The position numbers and the translations under genes were made by a program. 33,048 bases of DNA, from contig NZ_CAJULS010000012.1 of the NCBI RefSeq assembly GCF_910587525.1, positions 1 through 33,048 of the forward strand, in the 5' to 3' direction. A model generated the notes under the pieces. It was not told where the DNA came from and made no database searches. It saw only the letters and a program-made list of their open reading frames with translations. Below, piece after piece: positions 7,709 through 13,427 of the stretch (positions are counted from its first letter, which is position 1; the number at the start of each line of letters is the position of its first letter). This DNA is from an uncultured Oscillibacter sp. (GTDB lineage Bacteria > Bacillota > Clostridia > Oscillospirales > Oscillospiraceae).

Positions 7709-7728
7709 GGGCAATAACAGACAGCAGC

Positions 7729-7762
7729 AGCCCGCCCCAAACTGGGACGGGCTGTTTTTTTT
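7729..7762 (+). terminator. Terminator of the rpsF operon
   Basis: Stem AGCCCG-CCCA/TGGG-CGGGCT with one mismatch (7729-7753), followed by eight T residues. Confidence 0.88.
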
Positions 7763-7776
7763 GGTTTCTCCGGAAA

Positions 7777-8661
7777 TCACTCCAGCTTCCGCCGGAAGTT
7801 GCCGTGGACCCGCACACCCTCCTGCATGGTGACAAAGGCGTGGGGATCGATAGTGTGGACAGTGTGGAGGAGTTCCTCGATCTCATACTTGGAAAGGCAT
7901 ACGCACAGCACGTGGAGGTTCGTCCCGGTGTAGGCGCCCACGCCGTTCCAGTAGGTAACGCCCCGTCCCAGCTTTTCCATGATGAACTGGGCCAGTTTGT
8001 CCTGGTCGTCCCGGGTGAAGATCAGTGCCTCCACGCTGACGTTCTGCTGGTGCATCCGGTCCAGCACCATGGCGGAGAAATAGTTGTAGATGACGGAGTA
8101 GATGGCAATCTCCGGCTGGAACAGGAACAGACAGGCGGCATACAGGAAGAAATTGAAGGTCAGGGAGAACTTGCCCACGGTAAAGCGGCTGCCCCGCTTG
8201 CTCAGGCACAGGCCCACGATGTCCAGCCCGCCGCCGCTGCCGCCGCAGGTGAGAGCGATGCCGCAGCCGATGCCGTTGAGGATGCCGCCCAGCAGGCAGG
8301 CGGTCAGATAGTCGTCAACAATGGGGACGGCAGGAGTGGGCACCATGCTGTAAAAGAGGGAGTAGCTCAAGGTGCACACCAGGGTCTTGAACACCAGCTG
8401 CTTTCCCAAGGTCTTGTAGGCGAAGAGCAGGATGGGGATGTTCAGGACGAAGTACAGGATGCCTGCAATGTCGCTGGCGCCGAAGTTCAGGCCCATATAG
8501 GTCTGCATCAAAGTGCGGAAAAGCTGGCACACGCCCATCAGGCCGCCGCTGTACAGCCCCAGGGGTACAATGAAGAGCCTGACGCCCACGGCGCAGATCA
8601 GCTCGCCAAAAACGGCGGCCACCAGCCGCAGCCAGCGGTTGTGCAGGGTGTTGTATATCAT
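7777..8661 (-). CDS. YitT family membrane protein (DUF161/DUF2179)
   Basis: 294 residues. Five or six hydrophobic segments occupy about residues 10-205 and include the family-typical SGGLMGVCQL, GILYFVLNIP and GGSGGGLDIV stretches. A soluble C-terminal DUF2179 domain follows (about 215-285, NVSVEALIFTRDD...FVTMQEGVRVHGNF). The family is integral to the membrane; its transport or sensory function is not established. The start follows GGAGGAG. It is monocistronic, converges on rpsR, and has an unusual inverted repeat in its upstream region. Confidence 0.92.
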   Translation of the reverse strand: MIYNTLHNRWLRLVAAVFGELICAVGVRLFIVPLGLYSGGLMGVCQLFRTLMQTYMGLNFGASDIAGILYFVLNIPILLFAYKTLGKQLVFKTLVCTLSYSLFYSMVPTPAVPIVDDYLTACLLGGILNGIGCGIALTCGGSGGGLDIVGLCLSKRGSRFTVGKFSLTFNFFLYAACLFLFQPEIAIYSVIYNYFSAMVLDRMHQQNVSVEALIFTRDDQDKLAQFIMEKLGRGVTYWNGVGAYTGTNLHVLCVCLSKYEIEELLHTVHTIDPHAFVTMQEGVRVHGNFRRKLE

Positions 8662-8695
8662 GTCGTCTCCTCCTGGGACAGCGTCGTCCCGTTTT

Positions 8696-8739
8696 CCGTA
8701 TAATCATAGTATAACTGCTCTCTATGTCCGATTATACGG
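8696..8739. repeat. Perfect 10-bp inverted repeat upstream of yitT-like gene
   Basis: CCGTATAATC (8696-8705) and GATTATACGG (8730-8739) are exactly complementary; inner bases ATAG/CTAT extend the pairing with a bulge. It lies 35-78 bp upstream of the yitT-like start and includes TATAAT- and TATACT-like hexamers on the minus strand, so it may be an operator over the promoter. On the plus strand it is followed by a T-run, so it could also end transcripts. Confidence 0.6.
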
Positions 8740-8823
8740 CCTTTTTTTGAAAACACAAGAGGAAAACACCCTGCGAATTGCACAGAAAATTCCCGGCATT
8801 TCAGGGGAATTCATAGCATCTGC

Positions 8824-9120
8824 TCATAAGGTGTACCGCAGAAAGCGGTAGAGCCTGTCCCTGGCCCGGCGGAGTGTGCGGGACACTGTGGAGCGGCTCA
8901 CCCCCAGCCGCTCCGCGATCTGAGGCATGGTCATCCCCCGGTCGTAGTAAAGCGCCACCATCTCCCGCTGGCGCTGCGTCAGCTCCTGCTCCCTGGCCCG
9001 GCGCAGATTCCGGCGCAGACGGGTCATCTGCTCGCTGTTGTCCCCGGCGTTGGCCCGCAGCCACACCGTCATATCCCCGATCCACTCGCTGCTGCGGTTC
9101 TTAAATTGTGTATCGCTCAT
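8824..9120 (-). CDS. Sigma-70 region 4-like helix-turn-helix protein
   Basis: 98 residues. The C-terminal half (about 45-98) is a sigma region-4-type HTH: LTQRQREMVALYYDRGMTMPQIAERLGVSRSTVSRTLRRA. No region 2 is present, so it cannot be a complete sigma factor; such proteins act as DNA-binding regulators or phage-type activators. It is the last gene of a three-gene minus-strand operon. Its start overlaps the preceding stop by 20 bases, which implies translational coupling. Confidence 0.85.
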   Translation of the reverse strand: MSDTQFKNRSSEWIGDMTVWLRANAGDNSEQMTRLRRNLRRAREQELTQRQREMVALYYDRGMTMPQIAERLGVSRSTVSRTLRRARDRLYRFLRYTL

Positions 9121-9334
9121 TTTTGTGGTAACTCCTCTCGTAATAGCGGCCGGTCAAAGCGGCCAGTTCCCGCATCTCCCGCCACATGGGCATCAGATCC
9201 ACAATGCGCTGGCGCAGGCGGCGGGCGGCCTCATCGTCGGTCTGCGCCCGCTCCAGGTCCCGCAGCTCCACAATGCGCGCGTGGATGATCTCAGCGCTCT
9301 CCCGGTACTCCCGGGACATCTCCAGCAGTGTCAT
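9101..9334 (-). CDS. Small helical protein, unknown function
   Basis: 77 residues, starting MTLLEMSREYRESAEI. It is highly charged and helical, with a heptad-like middle (ARIVELRDLERAQTDDEAAR) and a conserved-looking PMWREMRELAALTGRYYERSY end. The ATG overlaps the upstream gene's TGA as ATGA (9331-9334). The open frame extends further upstream, but that part is Pro/Gly/Arg-rich and overlaps the Zn-ribbon gene, so the inner ATG was chosen. No family recognised. It probably works with the HTH protein that follows. Confidence 0.7.
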   Translation of the reverse strand: MTLLEMSREYRESAEIIHARIVELRDLERAQTDDEAARRLRQRIVDLMPMWREMRELAALTGRYYERSYHKNERYTI

Positions 9335-9519
9335 CGCGCCGTCTCCCTTCCTCTGATCTCCCGGCAGGGGGCCAGCTCCCGCCGGGCCAGATCCGGCAGA
9401 CAGGCGGCGCACACGCTGCTTCCGCTGCAAAACCAGTATTCCTCACCCTCCGTGATCTCCCGCCCGCACAGGGTACACAGCAGCGCCGTCCGCCTTCTGC
9501 GGCAATTTTCATAATACAA
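9331..9519 (-). CDS. Small zinc-ribbon protein, probable TTG start
   Basis: About 62 residues with paired cysteines CTLCG and CAAC plus a middle FCSGSSVC, consistent with one structural zinc site. An ATG at 9546 opens the same frame but has no ribosome site. AAGGAG lies eight bases before an in-frame TTG at 9519, which is therefore the better start. It is first in the three-gene minus-strand operon, and its stop overlaps the next start (ATGA). Function unknown. Confidence 0.65.
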   Translation of the reverse strand: MYYENCRRRRTALLCTLCGREITEGEEYWFCSGSSVCAACLPDLARRELAPCREIRGRETAR

Positions 9520-9573
9520 AAGCGTCACTCCTTCAAAAATCTTCAAAATTTGGTGAAAAAAATAAAAAAGCTG

Positions 9574-9602
9574 TTGACAAAATCAAATCAATCTGCTATG
9601 AT
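9574..9602 (+). promoter_or_regulatory. Promoter of the tRNA-Thr/tRNA-Tyr unit
   Basis: -35 TTGACA (9574-9579), -10 TATGAT (9597-9602), 17-bp spacer; the tRNA starts about 19 bases downstream. Confidence 0.85.
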
Positions 9603-9621
9603 AGGCAATGCTGTTGGAACT

Positions 9622-9697
9622 GCTGGTGTAGCTCAGCTGGTAGAGCAGCTGATTTGTAATCAGCAGGTCGGGGGTTCGAATCCGTCCACCAGCTCCA
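9622..9697 (+). tRNA. tRNA-Thr (anticodon TGT)
   Basis: 76 nt. Acceptor GCTGGTG pairs with CACCAGC; there is a D-arm AGCTCAGCTGGTAGAGC, anticodon stem-loop CTGATTTGTAATCAG with TGT, T-arm GGGTTCGAATCC, and an encoded CCA end. Confidence 0.97.
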
Positions 9698-9707
9698 AAT
9701 TTCATAC

Positions 9708-9792
9708 GGGGGAGTTCCAGAGCGGTCAAATGGGGCAGACTGTAAATCTGTTGTCACTGACTTCGGTGGTTCGAATCCACCCTCCCCCACCA
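9708..9792 (+). tRNA. tRNA-Tyr (anticodon GTA)
   Basis: 85 nt with a long variable arm (class II, as in bacterial tRNA-Tyr). Acceptor GGGGGAG pairs with CTCCCCC; the anticodon stem-loop CAGACTGTAAATCTG contains GTA; CCA is encoded. It lies ten bases after tRNA-Thr in the same transcript. Confidence 0.97.
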
Positions 9793-9827
9793 AAACAAAA
9801 AGCACGCTTCGGCGTGTTTTTTGTTTT
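9793..9827. terminator. Terminator after tRNA-Tyr
   Basis: Stem CACGC/GCGTG with a TTCG tetraloop, flanked by complementary A-rich and T-rich arms (AAACAAAAAG, TTTTTTGTTTT). It works in principle on both strands, so it could also end the leftward transcript proposed from 10067-10095. Confidence 0.85.
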
Positions 9828-10042
9828 GGTGGGGGGCTTCCTTCCGGGCCGGAGGCCCGGAAGGAAGCTGCCGCCTGCGGGCGGGTTGATTTGAATCCCG
9901 CAGGGGGAACCCGGAGAGGTTCCCCCCCGCAGACACCCCCCTCCTTCGGGCCGCTTTCGGTTTGTCCGGGATCGGGACGCGCCCCAGGGGTGCGGGGTAG
10001 GAGATGGCATGCGCCCGGCGGTGAAGAGGGAGATAGAAGATT
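9828..10042 (-). ncRNA. Candidate structured RNA from the repressor-controlled leftward promoter
   Basis: No plausible gene lies here. Three adjacent perfect stems are visible: 15 bp (9836-9850 with 9854-9868), 8 bp (9874-9881 with 9897-9904) and 9 bp (9903-9911 with 9918-9926; the last two overlap by two bases). A strong minus-strand promoter at 10067-10095 points into the stretch, and the bidirectional tRNA terminator would end the transcript after about 260 nt. The block may be a small RNA or the leftover leader of a lost phage operon. Inferred only. Confidence 0.3.
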
Positions 10043-10119
10043 AACAAGAATCTTGTTGACAAACCTATACTACCACAAGAAACTTGTGATGTCAAGCGTG
10101 TTTTTACAAGTTTCTTGTA
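10043..10119. promoter_or_regulatory. Three phased palindromic operators of the S24 repressor
   Basis: AACAAGAATCTTGTT (10043-10057), CACAAGAAACTTGTG (10074-10088) and TACAAGTTTCTTGTA (10105-10119) share ACAAG-N5-CTTGT. Their centres are exactly 31 bp apart, three helical turns. A half-site ACAAGAAAA lies at about 10136-10144 inside the repressor promoter. The middle operator fills the spacer of the leftward promoter. The arrangement resembles phage-type oR control and implies cooperative binding. Confidence 0.8.
10067..10095 (-). promoter_or_regulatory. Leftward promoter under the repressor
   Basis: Minus strand: -35 TTGACA (10090-10095), -10 TAGTAT (10067-10072), 17-bp spacer that contains the operator at 10074-10088. 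It directs transcription away from the repressor gene, into a stretch without a gene. Confidence 0.7.
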
Positions 10120-10127
10120 AAATATAA

Positions 10128-10156
10128 TTGACGGCAACAAGAAAACGGAATATACT
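10128..10156 (+). promoter_or_regulatory. Promoter of the S24 repressor gene
   Basis: -35 TTGACG (10128-10133), -10 TATACT (10151-10156), 17-bp spacer. An ACAAG half-operator lies in the spacer, which suggests autoregulation. Confidence 0.75.
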
Positions 10157-10186
10157 AATCCTATAAAAGGAAGGGGGCGTGCGGAG

Positions 10187-10939
10187 ATGCGGTTTGGTGA
10201 ACGAATGCGGGAGCGGCGGGAGGAGCTGGGCCTCTCCCGGGCTGCGCTGGCGGCGATGATGGGGATCTCCGGGTCCGCCGTGGGCAATTATGAGGGCAGC
10301 GTCAGCTTTCCCAAGGAGGAAGTCCTGCTGCGGCTGTTTGATTGTCTGGAGACAGATCCCAACACGCTGTTTCAGGACAGCTTCCGGGGCGGCTCGTTGG
10401 TGCTGAGCCGGACCGAGCGGCAGCTGCTGGAGCAGTATCGGGGGCTGTCCTCCAGGGGGCAGGAGTCGGTACGCTCCGTGGTGGGGACGCTGTGCGCATA
10501 CCGGGACGAGGTGGAGAGCGGTCCGGCGGAGCCGGAGCCCCGGGTGATTCCCCTGTACCGCTCCCCCGCGGCGGCGGGCTATGCAGCGCCGGTATTTGGG
10601 GAGGATTTTGACTATGTGGAGGTGTCCGGCGACGTGCCTGCCGCGGCGGAGTTTGCCGTACGTATCCAGGGAGACTCTATGACGCCCTATATTGCAGATG
10701 GCTCTGTGGCCTATGTGAACCGGGACCCCCTGCGCCTTGGGGACGTGGGTGTCTTCTGTGTGGATGGGGACATTCTCTGCAAGCAGTACTACAAGGACCC
10801 GGCGGGAACCGTGTATCTTTTTTCCCTGAACCGGGCCCGGGCGGACGCCGACGTAGTCTTTACCGCCGGCAGCGGACGGACTCTGGTCTGTTTTGGGCGG
10901 GTTATCCTCCACGCGCCGCCTCTGCCGGGGCGGGCGTGA
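10187..10939 (+). CDS. XRE-family repressor with S24 (LexA/CI-like) peptidase domain
   Basis: 250 residues. The N-terminal HTH (about 3-60, RMRERREELGLSRAALAAMMGISGSAV) binds DNA. The C-terminal S24 domain (about 118-240) has an Ala-Gly cleavage site (A130-G131 in SPAAAGYAAP), catalytic Ser164 in GDSM and Lys199 in CKQY. All self-cleavage residues are present, so the protein should be inactivated by the RecA-ssDNA filament, as LexA and lambdoid CI are. Length and the multi-operator region upstream fit a phage-type CI repressor better than host LexA. No integrase or lytic genes are near; it may be a domesticated prophage regulator beside tRNA genes. The start follows a GGAAGGGGG site. Confidence 0.9.
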   Translation: MRFGERMRERREELGLSRAALAAMMGISGSAVGNYEGSVSFPKEEVLLRLFDCLETDPNTLFQDSFRGGSLVLSRTERQLLEQYRGLSSRGQESVRSVVGTLCAYRDEVESGPAEPEPRVIPLYRSPAAAGYAAPVFGEDFDYVEVSGDVPAAAEFAVRIQGDSMTPYIADGSVAYVNRDPLRLGDVGVFCVDGDILCKQYYKDPAGTVYLFSLNRARADADVVFTAGSGRTLVCFGRVILHAPPLPGRA

Positions 10940-10956
10940 GGCACATGAATACGGAA

Positions 10957-10990
10957 ACGAGCCTGCGGAGTTTTCCGCAGGCTCGTCTGT
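10957..10990. terminator. Hairpin after the repressor gene, probable terminator
   Basis: Perfect 13-bp stem (10957-10969 with 10974-10986). The T-run is weak (CTGTTCATTT), so it may terminate poorly or serve as mRNA 3' protection. The following 170 bases up to the mscS stop hold no gene that could be supported. Confidence 0.6.
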
Positions 10991-11162
10991 TCATTTCCGC
11001 ACCAGCCTAATGATTCAGCGCAGTGTACAGGTATCCAGCAGCTCCGCTTTTTCAGCGGCTCTGTATGGCTCAACACGCATATGTCACAATCGTTTTTTCC
11101 ATTACGCCGGTTAACTTTTTCAGTACCATCACAATGCCGCCTTTCCGCAGACGGCCGGCCTC

Positions 11163-11984
11163 TCACCCTTTGTTCTCCAGGATATGAACGTCCAGATGGT
11201 TGTACGGGATCTCCACCCCGGCTTCGCCGAAGGCCGTCCGCAGGTTTTCCGCCAAAGCGAAGTAGACCTCCCAATAGTCCTCCGACGACGCCCAGCAGTA
11301 TACCGTGTACTCAATGCCGCTGTCGCCATAGGCCGAGAGGCGCACGGCGGGGGCCGGGTCCTCCAGAATGTTCTCCGTGGCAGACAGGGCTTGCCGGCAG
11401 GCGGCTTTCACGGTCTCCGTAGGGGCATTGTAGGAGGCGGAGAGCTTCCAGGCGATACGGCGCCGGCCCAAGGTGGTGTAATTAGTCATCTGGGAGTCTG
11501 CCAGGGATTTGTTGGGCAGCATCACAAGCAGGCCGTCCGGCGTTATCAGCTTGGTATAGTTCAGGGTGATCTCCTCCACGGTTCCGGCGGTGCCGGAGGC
11601 CTCGATATAGTCCCCGATGGCAAAGGGGTGGGCGGAGAGAATCACCAGTCCCCCGGCCACGTTGGCCAGAACATCCTCCGCTGCCAGGGTTACGCCCAGG
11701 GAGGCCACGGACAGCAGCGCCACCAAAGAGGTCATATCGATACCCAGGCTCCCGATCACAATGATGGCGGACAGGAGATACAGCACCAGCCGGACACCGG
11801 ACAGCAGGTACTTCTGCACCCGGTCGTCCAGCTTGGAGGCGCCCAGCAGCCGGCGGGTCAGCTTTAAAAGCAGCCGCACCGCCACCAGGCACACCACCAG
11901 CACGATGACGGAGGTGAGAATATCCCCTACCGATACCTTCCCCACGGAGGCGGACAGCAGGGCGGTTATATCAATATTTCCCAC
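11163..11984 (-). CDS. MscS-family small-conductance mechanosensitive channel
   Basis: 273 residues from a GTG start (11984) behind GAGGAGG; no nearer ATG fits. Three transmembrane segments lie at about residues 14-35, 60-80 and 86-115. The pore-lining helix region reads SLVALLSVASLGVTLAAEDVLANVAGGLVI, and the family core HPFAIGDYIEASGTAGTVEEITLNYT follows. The C-terminal alpha/beta vestibule domain ends near VEIPYNHLDVHI. The channel releases solutes at hypo-osmotic shock. It is the second gene of a minus-strand pair with the thioesterase, 14 bases apart. Confidence 0.93.
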   Translation of the reverse strand: MGNIDITALLSASVGKVSVGDILTSVIVLVVCLVAVRLLLKLTRRLLGASKLDDRVQKYLLSGVRLVLYLLSAIIVIGSLGIDMTSLVALLSVASLGVTLAAEDVLANVAGGLVILSAHPFAIGDYIEASGTAGTVEEITLNYTKLITPDGLLVMLPNKSLADSQMTNYTTLGRRRIAWKLSASYNAPTETVKAACRQALSATENILEDPAPAVRLSAYGDSGIEYTVYCWASSEDYWEVYFALAENLRTAFGEAGVEIPYNHLDVHILENKG

Positions 11985-11998
11985 AAAAGGCCTCCTCT

Positions 11999-12454
11999 CT
12001 ATTGATCCGTGCCGCCGTCCGGCGCCTGGTCCTCCCGGACCCGCCGGGCCATCAGGGCCGGGGCCACGCAGAAGAAGGTAAACTCTCCCGTGGCCAGCAG
12101 TACGCCGTCCTCTCCGGTAATGTCCACCTCCGTCAGGCAGGTGGATTTTCCCCGGTGGCGGACACGGCCCTCCGCCCGCACGGTGCCCTCGGACTGGTTG
12201 CGCAGGAAGTGGAGAGAGCTGGTCTGGGTGACATAGGCCCGGCCATCGGTGTGGGCGGCCGTACCGGCGGCGTTGTCCGCCAGGGTGTAGAGCGCACCGC
12301 CGTGGACCATGCCGAAGGGATTTCTGCTCTCGGGCCGGATGTCCAGCCGGAACACGGCCCGGTCCGGACCCAGGGATTCCAGCTCCATGTGATTGTAAAG
12401 CATAAAGGCGTTGCGGGCCAGACGGCCCCGGGCCTGTGTCTCCAATGCGTCCAT
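11999..12454 (-). CDS. PaaI-family hotdog thioesterase
   Basis: 151 residues. The start ATG (12454) has AAAGGAGG seven bases upstream; the frame opens further up but lacks a site. The hotdog core shows NPFGMVHGGALYTLADNAAG, with the HGG motif and the catalytic acidic residue of the helix, typical of PaaI/YbgC-like acyl-CoA thioesterases. The substrate cannot be told from sequence. A -10-like TATACT lies at 12490-12495 on the minus strand. It is transcribed with mscS. Confidence 0.9.
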   Translation of the reverse strand: MDALETQARGRLARNAFMLYNHMELESLGPDRAVFRLDIRPESRNPFGMVHGGALYTLADNAAGTAAHTDGRAYVTQTSSLHFLRNQSEGTVRAEGRVRHRGKSTCLTEVDITGEDGVLLATGEFTFFCVAPALMARRVREDQAPDGGTDQ

Positions 12455-12537
12455 GGTATTCCTCCTTTTGGCGGAACGGATTTTCACTCAGTATATCACG
12501 GATGTCCCAACTTTTCCACGGTTTTTCAAAAAAGCGG

Positions 12538-12595
12538 TTGACAAATCCGTCAGAGAGTAGTATCATAAACATATGAACAATCGTTCAATTGTTCA
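12538..12595 (+). promoter_or_regulatory. Promoter and ArsR-type operator of the metal-resistance locus
   Basis: -35 TTGACA (12538-12543), -10 TATCAT (12561-12566), 17-bp spacer. An inverted repeat TGAACAAT/ATTGTTCA (12574-12581, 12588-12595) with a 6-bp centre lies just past the start site. It matches the TGAACA...TGTTCA operators of the SmtB/ArsR family, so metal-responsive autoregulation is expected. Confidence 0.85.
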
Positions 12596-12612
12596 AGTGA
12601 AAGGAGGCAGCA

Positions 12613-12975
12613 ATGGAGGACCGTTACAATGTGGAGTGCTGCGATTTCATCCACGCCCATGGGGAGCTTGTGGAGAGGGTGCGGGGACAGATGCCGGGGG
12701 AGGACACTCTGTACGACCTGACGGAGCTGTTCCGGATCTTTGGCGACTCCACCCGCATCCGGATTCTGTATGTCCTGTTTGAGGCGGAGATGTGCGTGTG
12801 CGACATCGCGTCGCTGCTGGGCATGACCCAGTCGGCCATCTCCCACCAGCTGCGGGCGTTGAAGAACGCCCGGCTGGTAAAGTCCCGGCGGGAGGGCAAG
12901 ACGGTGTTTTACGCCCTGGCGGACGATCATGTGAAGACCATCATCAACCAGGGACTGGAACATGTATCCGAGTGA
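12613..12975 (+). CDS. ArsR/SmtB-family metal-sensing repressor (CadC-like)
   Basis: 120 residues. The winged helix (about 38-105) contains IFGDSTRIRILYVLFEAEMCVCDIASLL and a recognition helix MTQSAISHQLRALKNARLV. CVCD in the ELCVCD position and an N-terminal CC pair at 9-10 are the thiol ligands of CadC-type Cd/Pb/Zn sensors. The C-terminal helix has DDHVKTIINQGLEHV, a CzrA/SmtB alpha-5-like site with Asp and His. The protein therefore appears to carry both types of metal site. It would repress this locus and release DNA on binding metal. Confidence 0.92.
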   Translation: MEDRYNVECCDFIHAHGELVERVRGQMPGEDTLYDLTELFRIFGDSTRIRILYVLFEAEMCVCDIASLLGMTQSAISHQLRALKNARLVKSRREGKTVFYALADDHVKTIINQGLEHVSE

Positions 12976-13013
12976 ATCCCCTGTAAAATCATTACATTTT
13001 GGAGGAATTGACT

Positions 13014-13232
13014 ATGAAAAAACGTTACAAGCTCACCGATCTGGACTGTGCCAACTGCGCCGCCAAGATGGAGGATGCCATCAAGAAAATCGACGGCGTA
13101 AATGACGCTACCGTCAGCTTCATGGCCCAGAAAATGACTATTGACGCCGATGACGGGCGCTTCGACGATATCATGAAGGAAGTGGTGGCCGTCTGCAAAA
13201 AAGTGGAGCCGGACTGCATCATTAACCTGTAA
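13014..13232 (+). CDS. Stand-alone heavy-metal-associated (HMA) domain protein
   Basis: 72 residues, a single ferredoxin-like HMA fold. It has the metal-binding loop LDCANCAAKME (CxxC) and a C-terminal pair of cysteines (AVCKKVEPDCIINL). DCxxC is the form usual in Zn/Cd ATPases rather than copper chaperones. The start ATG (13014) has GGAGG eight bases upstream; an in-frame TTG at 12999 is less likely. The ATPase downstream lacks an N-terminal HMA domain, so this protein probably fills that role in trans. Confidence 0.9.
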   Translation: MKKRYKLTDLDCANCAAKMEDAIKKIDGVNDATVSFMAQKMTIDADDGRFDDIMKEVVAVCKKVEPDCIINL

Positions 13233-13233
13233 A

Positions 13234-13265
13234 GGCAAGGGCCCGCCCTCCGGCGGGCCCTTGCC
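13234..13265. terminator. Strong hairpin after the HMA gene
   Basis: Perfect 14-bp GC-rich stem (13234-13247 with 13252-13265), loop CTCC, without a T-run on the plus strand. It may attenuate transcription between the HMA and ATPase genes or stabilise the short mRNA. Confidence 0.6.
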
Positions 13266-13278
13266 CAAACCGGAGCAT

Positions 13279-13357
13279 AAAAAAACAGCCGCCCCGCGCA
13301 AAGGTAACGGCTGTCTCGTGCAGACAAATGGAGACGGTCAGAGTCTGCCATCTGACT
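13279..13357 (-). ncRNA. Candidate small RNA between HMA gene and ATPase
   Basis: On the minus strand a promoter (13364-13392) is followed by a 12-bp hairpin with one mismatch and a G-U pair (13352-13363 with 13330-13341). Then comes an ACAGCCG/CGGCTGT stem (13285-13291, 13308-13314) with seven T residues behind it. The transcript would be about 80 nt, antisense to the ATPase mRNA leader. A GGAGG-ATG combination occurs near its start, but the open frame runs through the terminator, so RNA is preferred. The upstream stem partly overlaps the expected start site and may instead be an operator. Confidence 0.4.
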
Positions 13358-13363
13358 GCCTCC

Positions 13364-13392
13364 AGTATACCAGAACAGCGAAAGAAACACAA
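13364..13392 (-). promoter_or_regulatory. Promoter of the candidate antisense small RNA
   Basis: Minus strand: -35 TTGTGT (13387-13392), -10 TATACT (13364-13369), 17-bp spacer. It lies in the leader of the ATPase gene. Confidence 0.55.
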
Positions 13393-13427
13393 GGAAAAAA
13401 CGCAGACTTTGAAGGAGGCGTTCTGAT

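Noticed and set aside
7804..8703. 299-codon plus-strand frame opposite the YitT-like gene
   Set aside because: It is the antisense shadow of a clear membrane-protein family; composition is His/Gln/Gly/Val-rich and there is no initiation signal.
9596..10010. Minus-strand frames such as the ones reading GWIRTTEVSDNRF and WTDSNPRPADYKSA
   Set aside because: These are the well-known false translations antisense to tRNA-Tyr and tRNA-Thr.
13025..13360. Small minus-strand protein starting after GGAGG near 13350
   Set aside because: The frame reads through the T-tailed terminator and antisense to the HMA gene; a short RNA explains the signals better.
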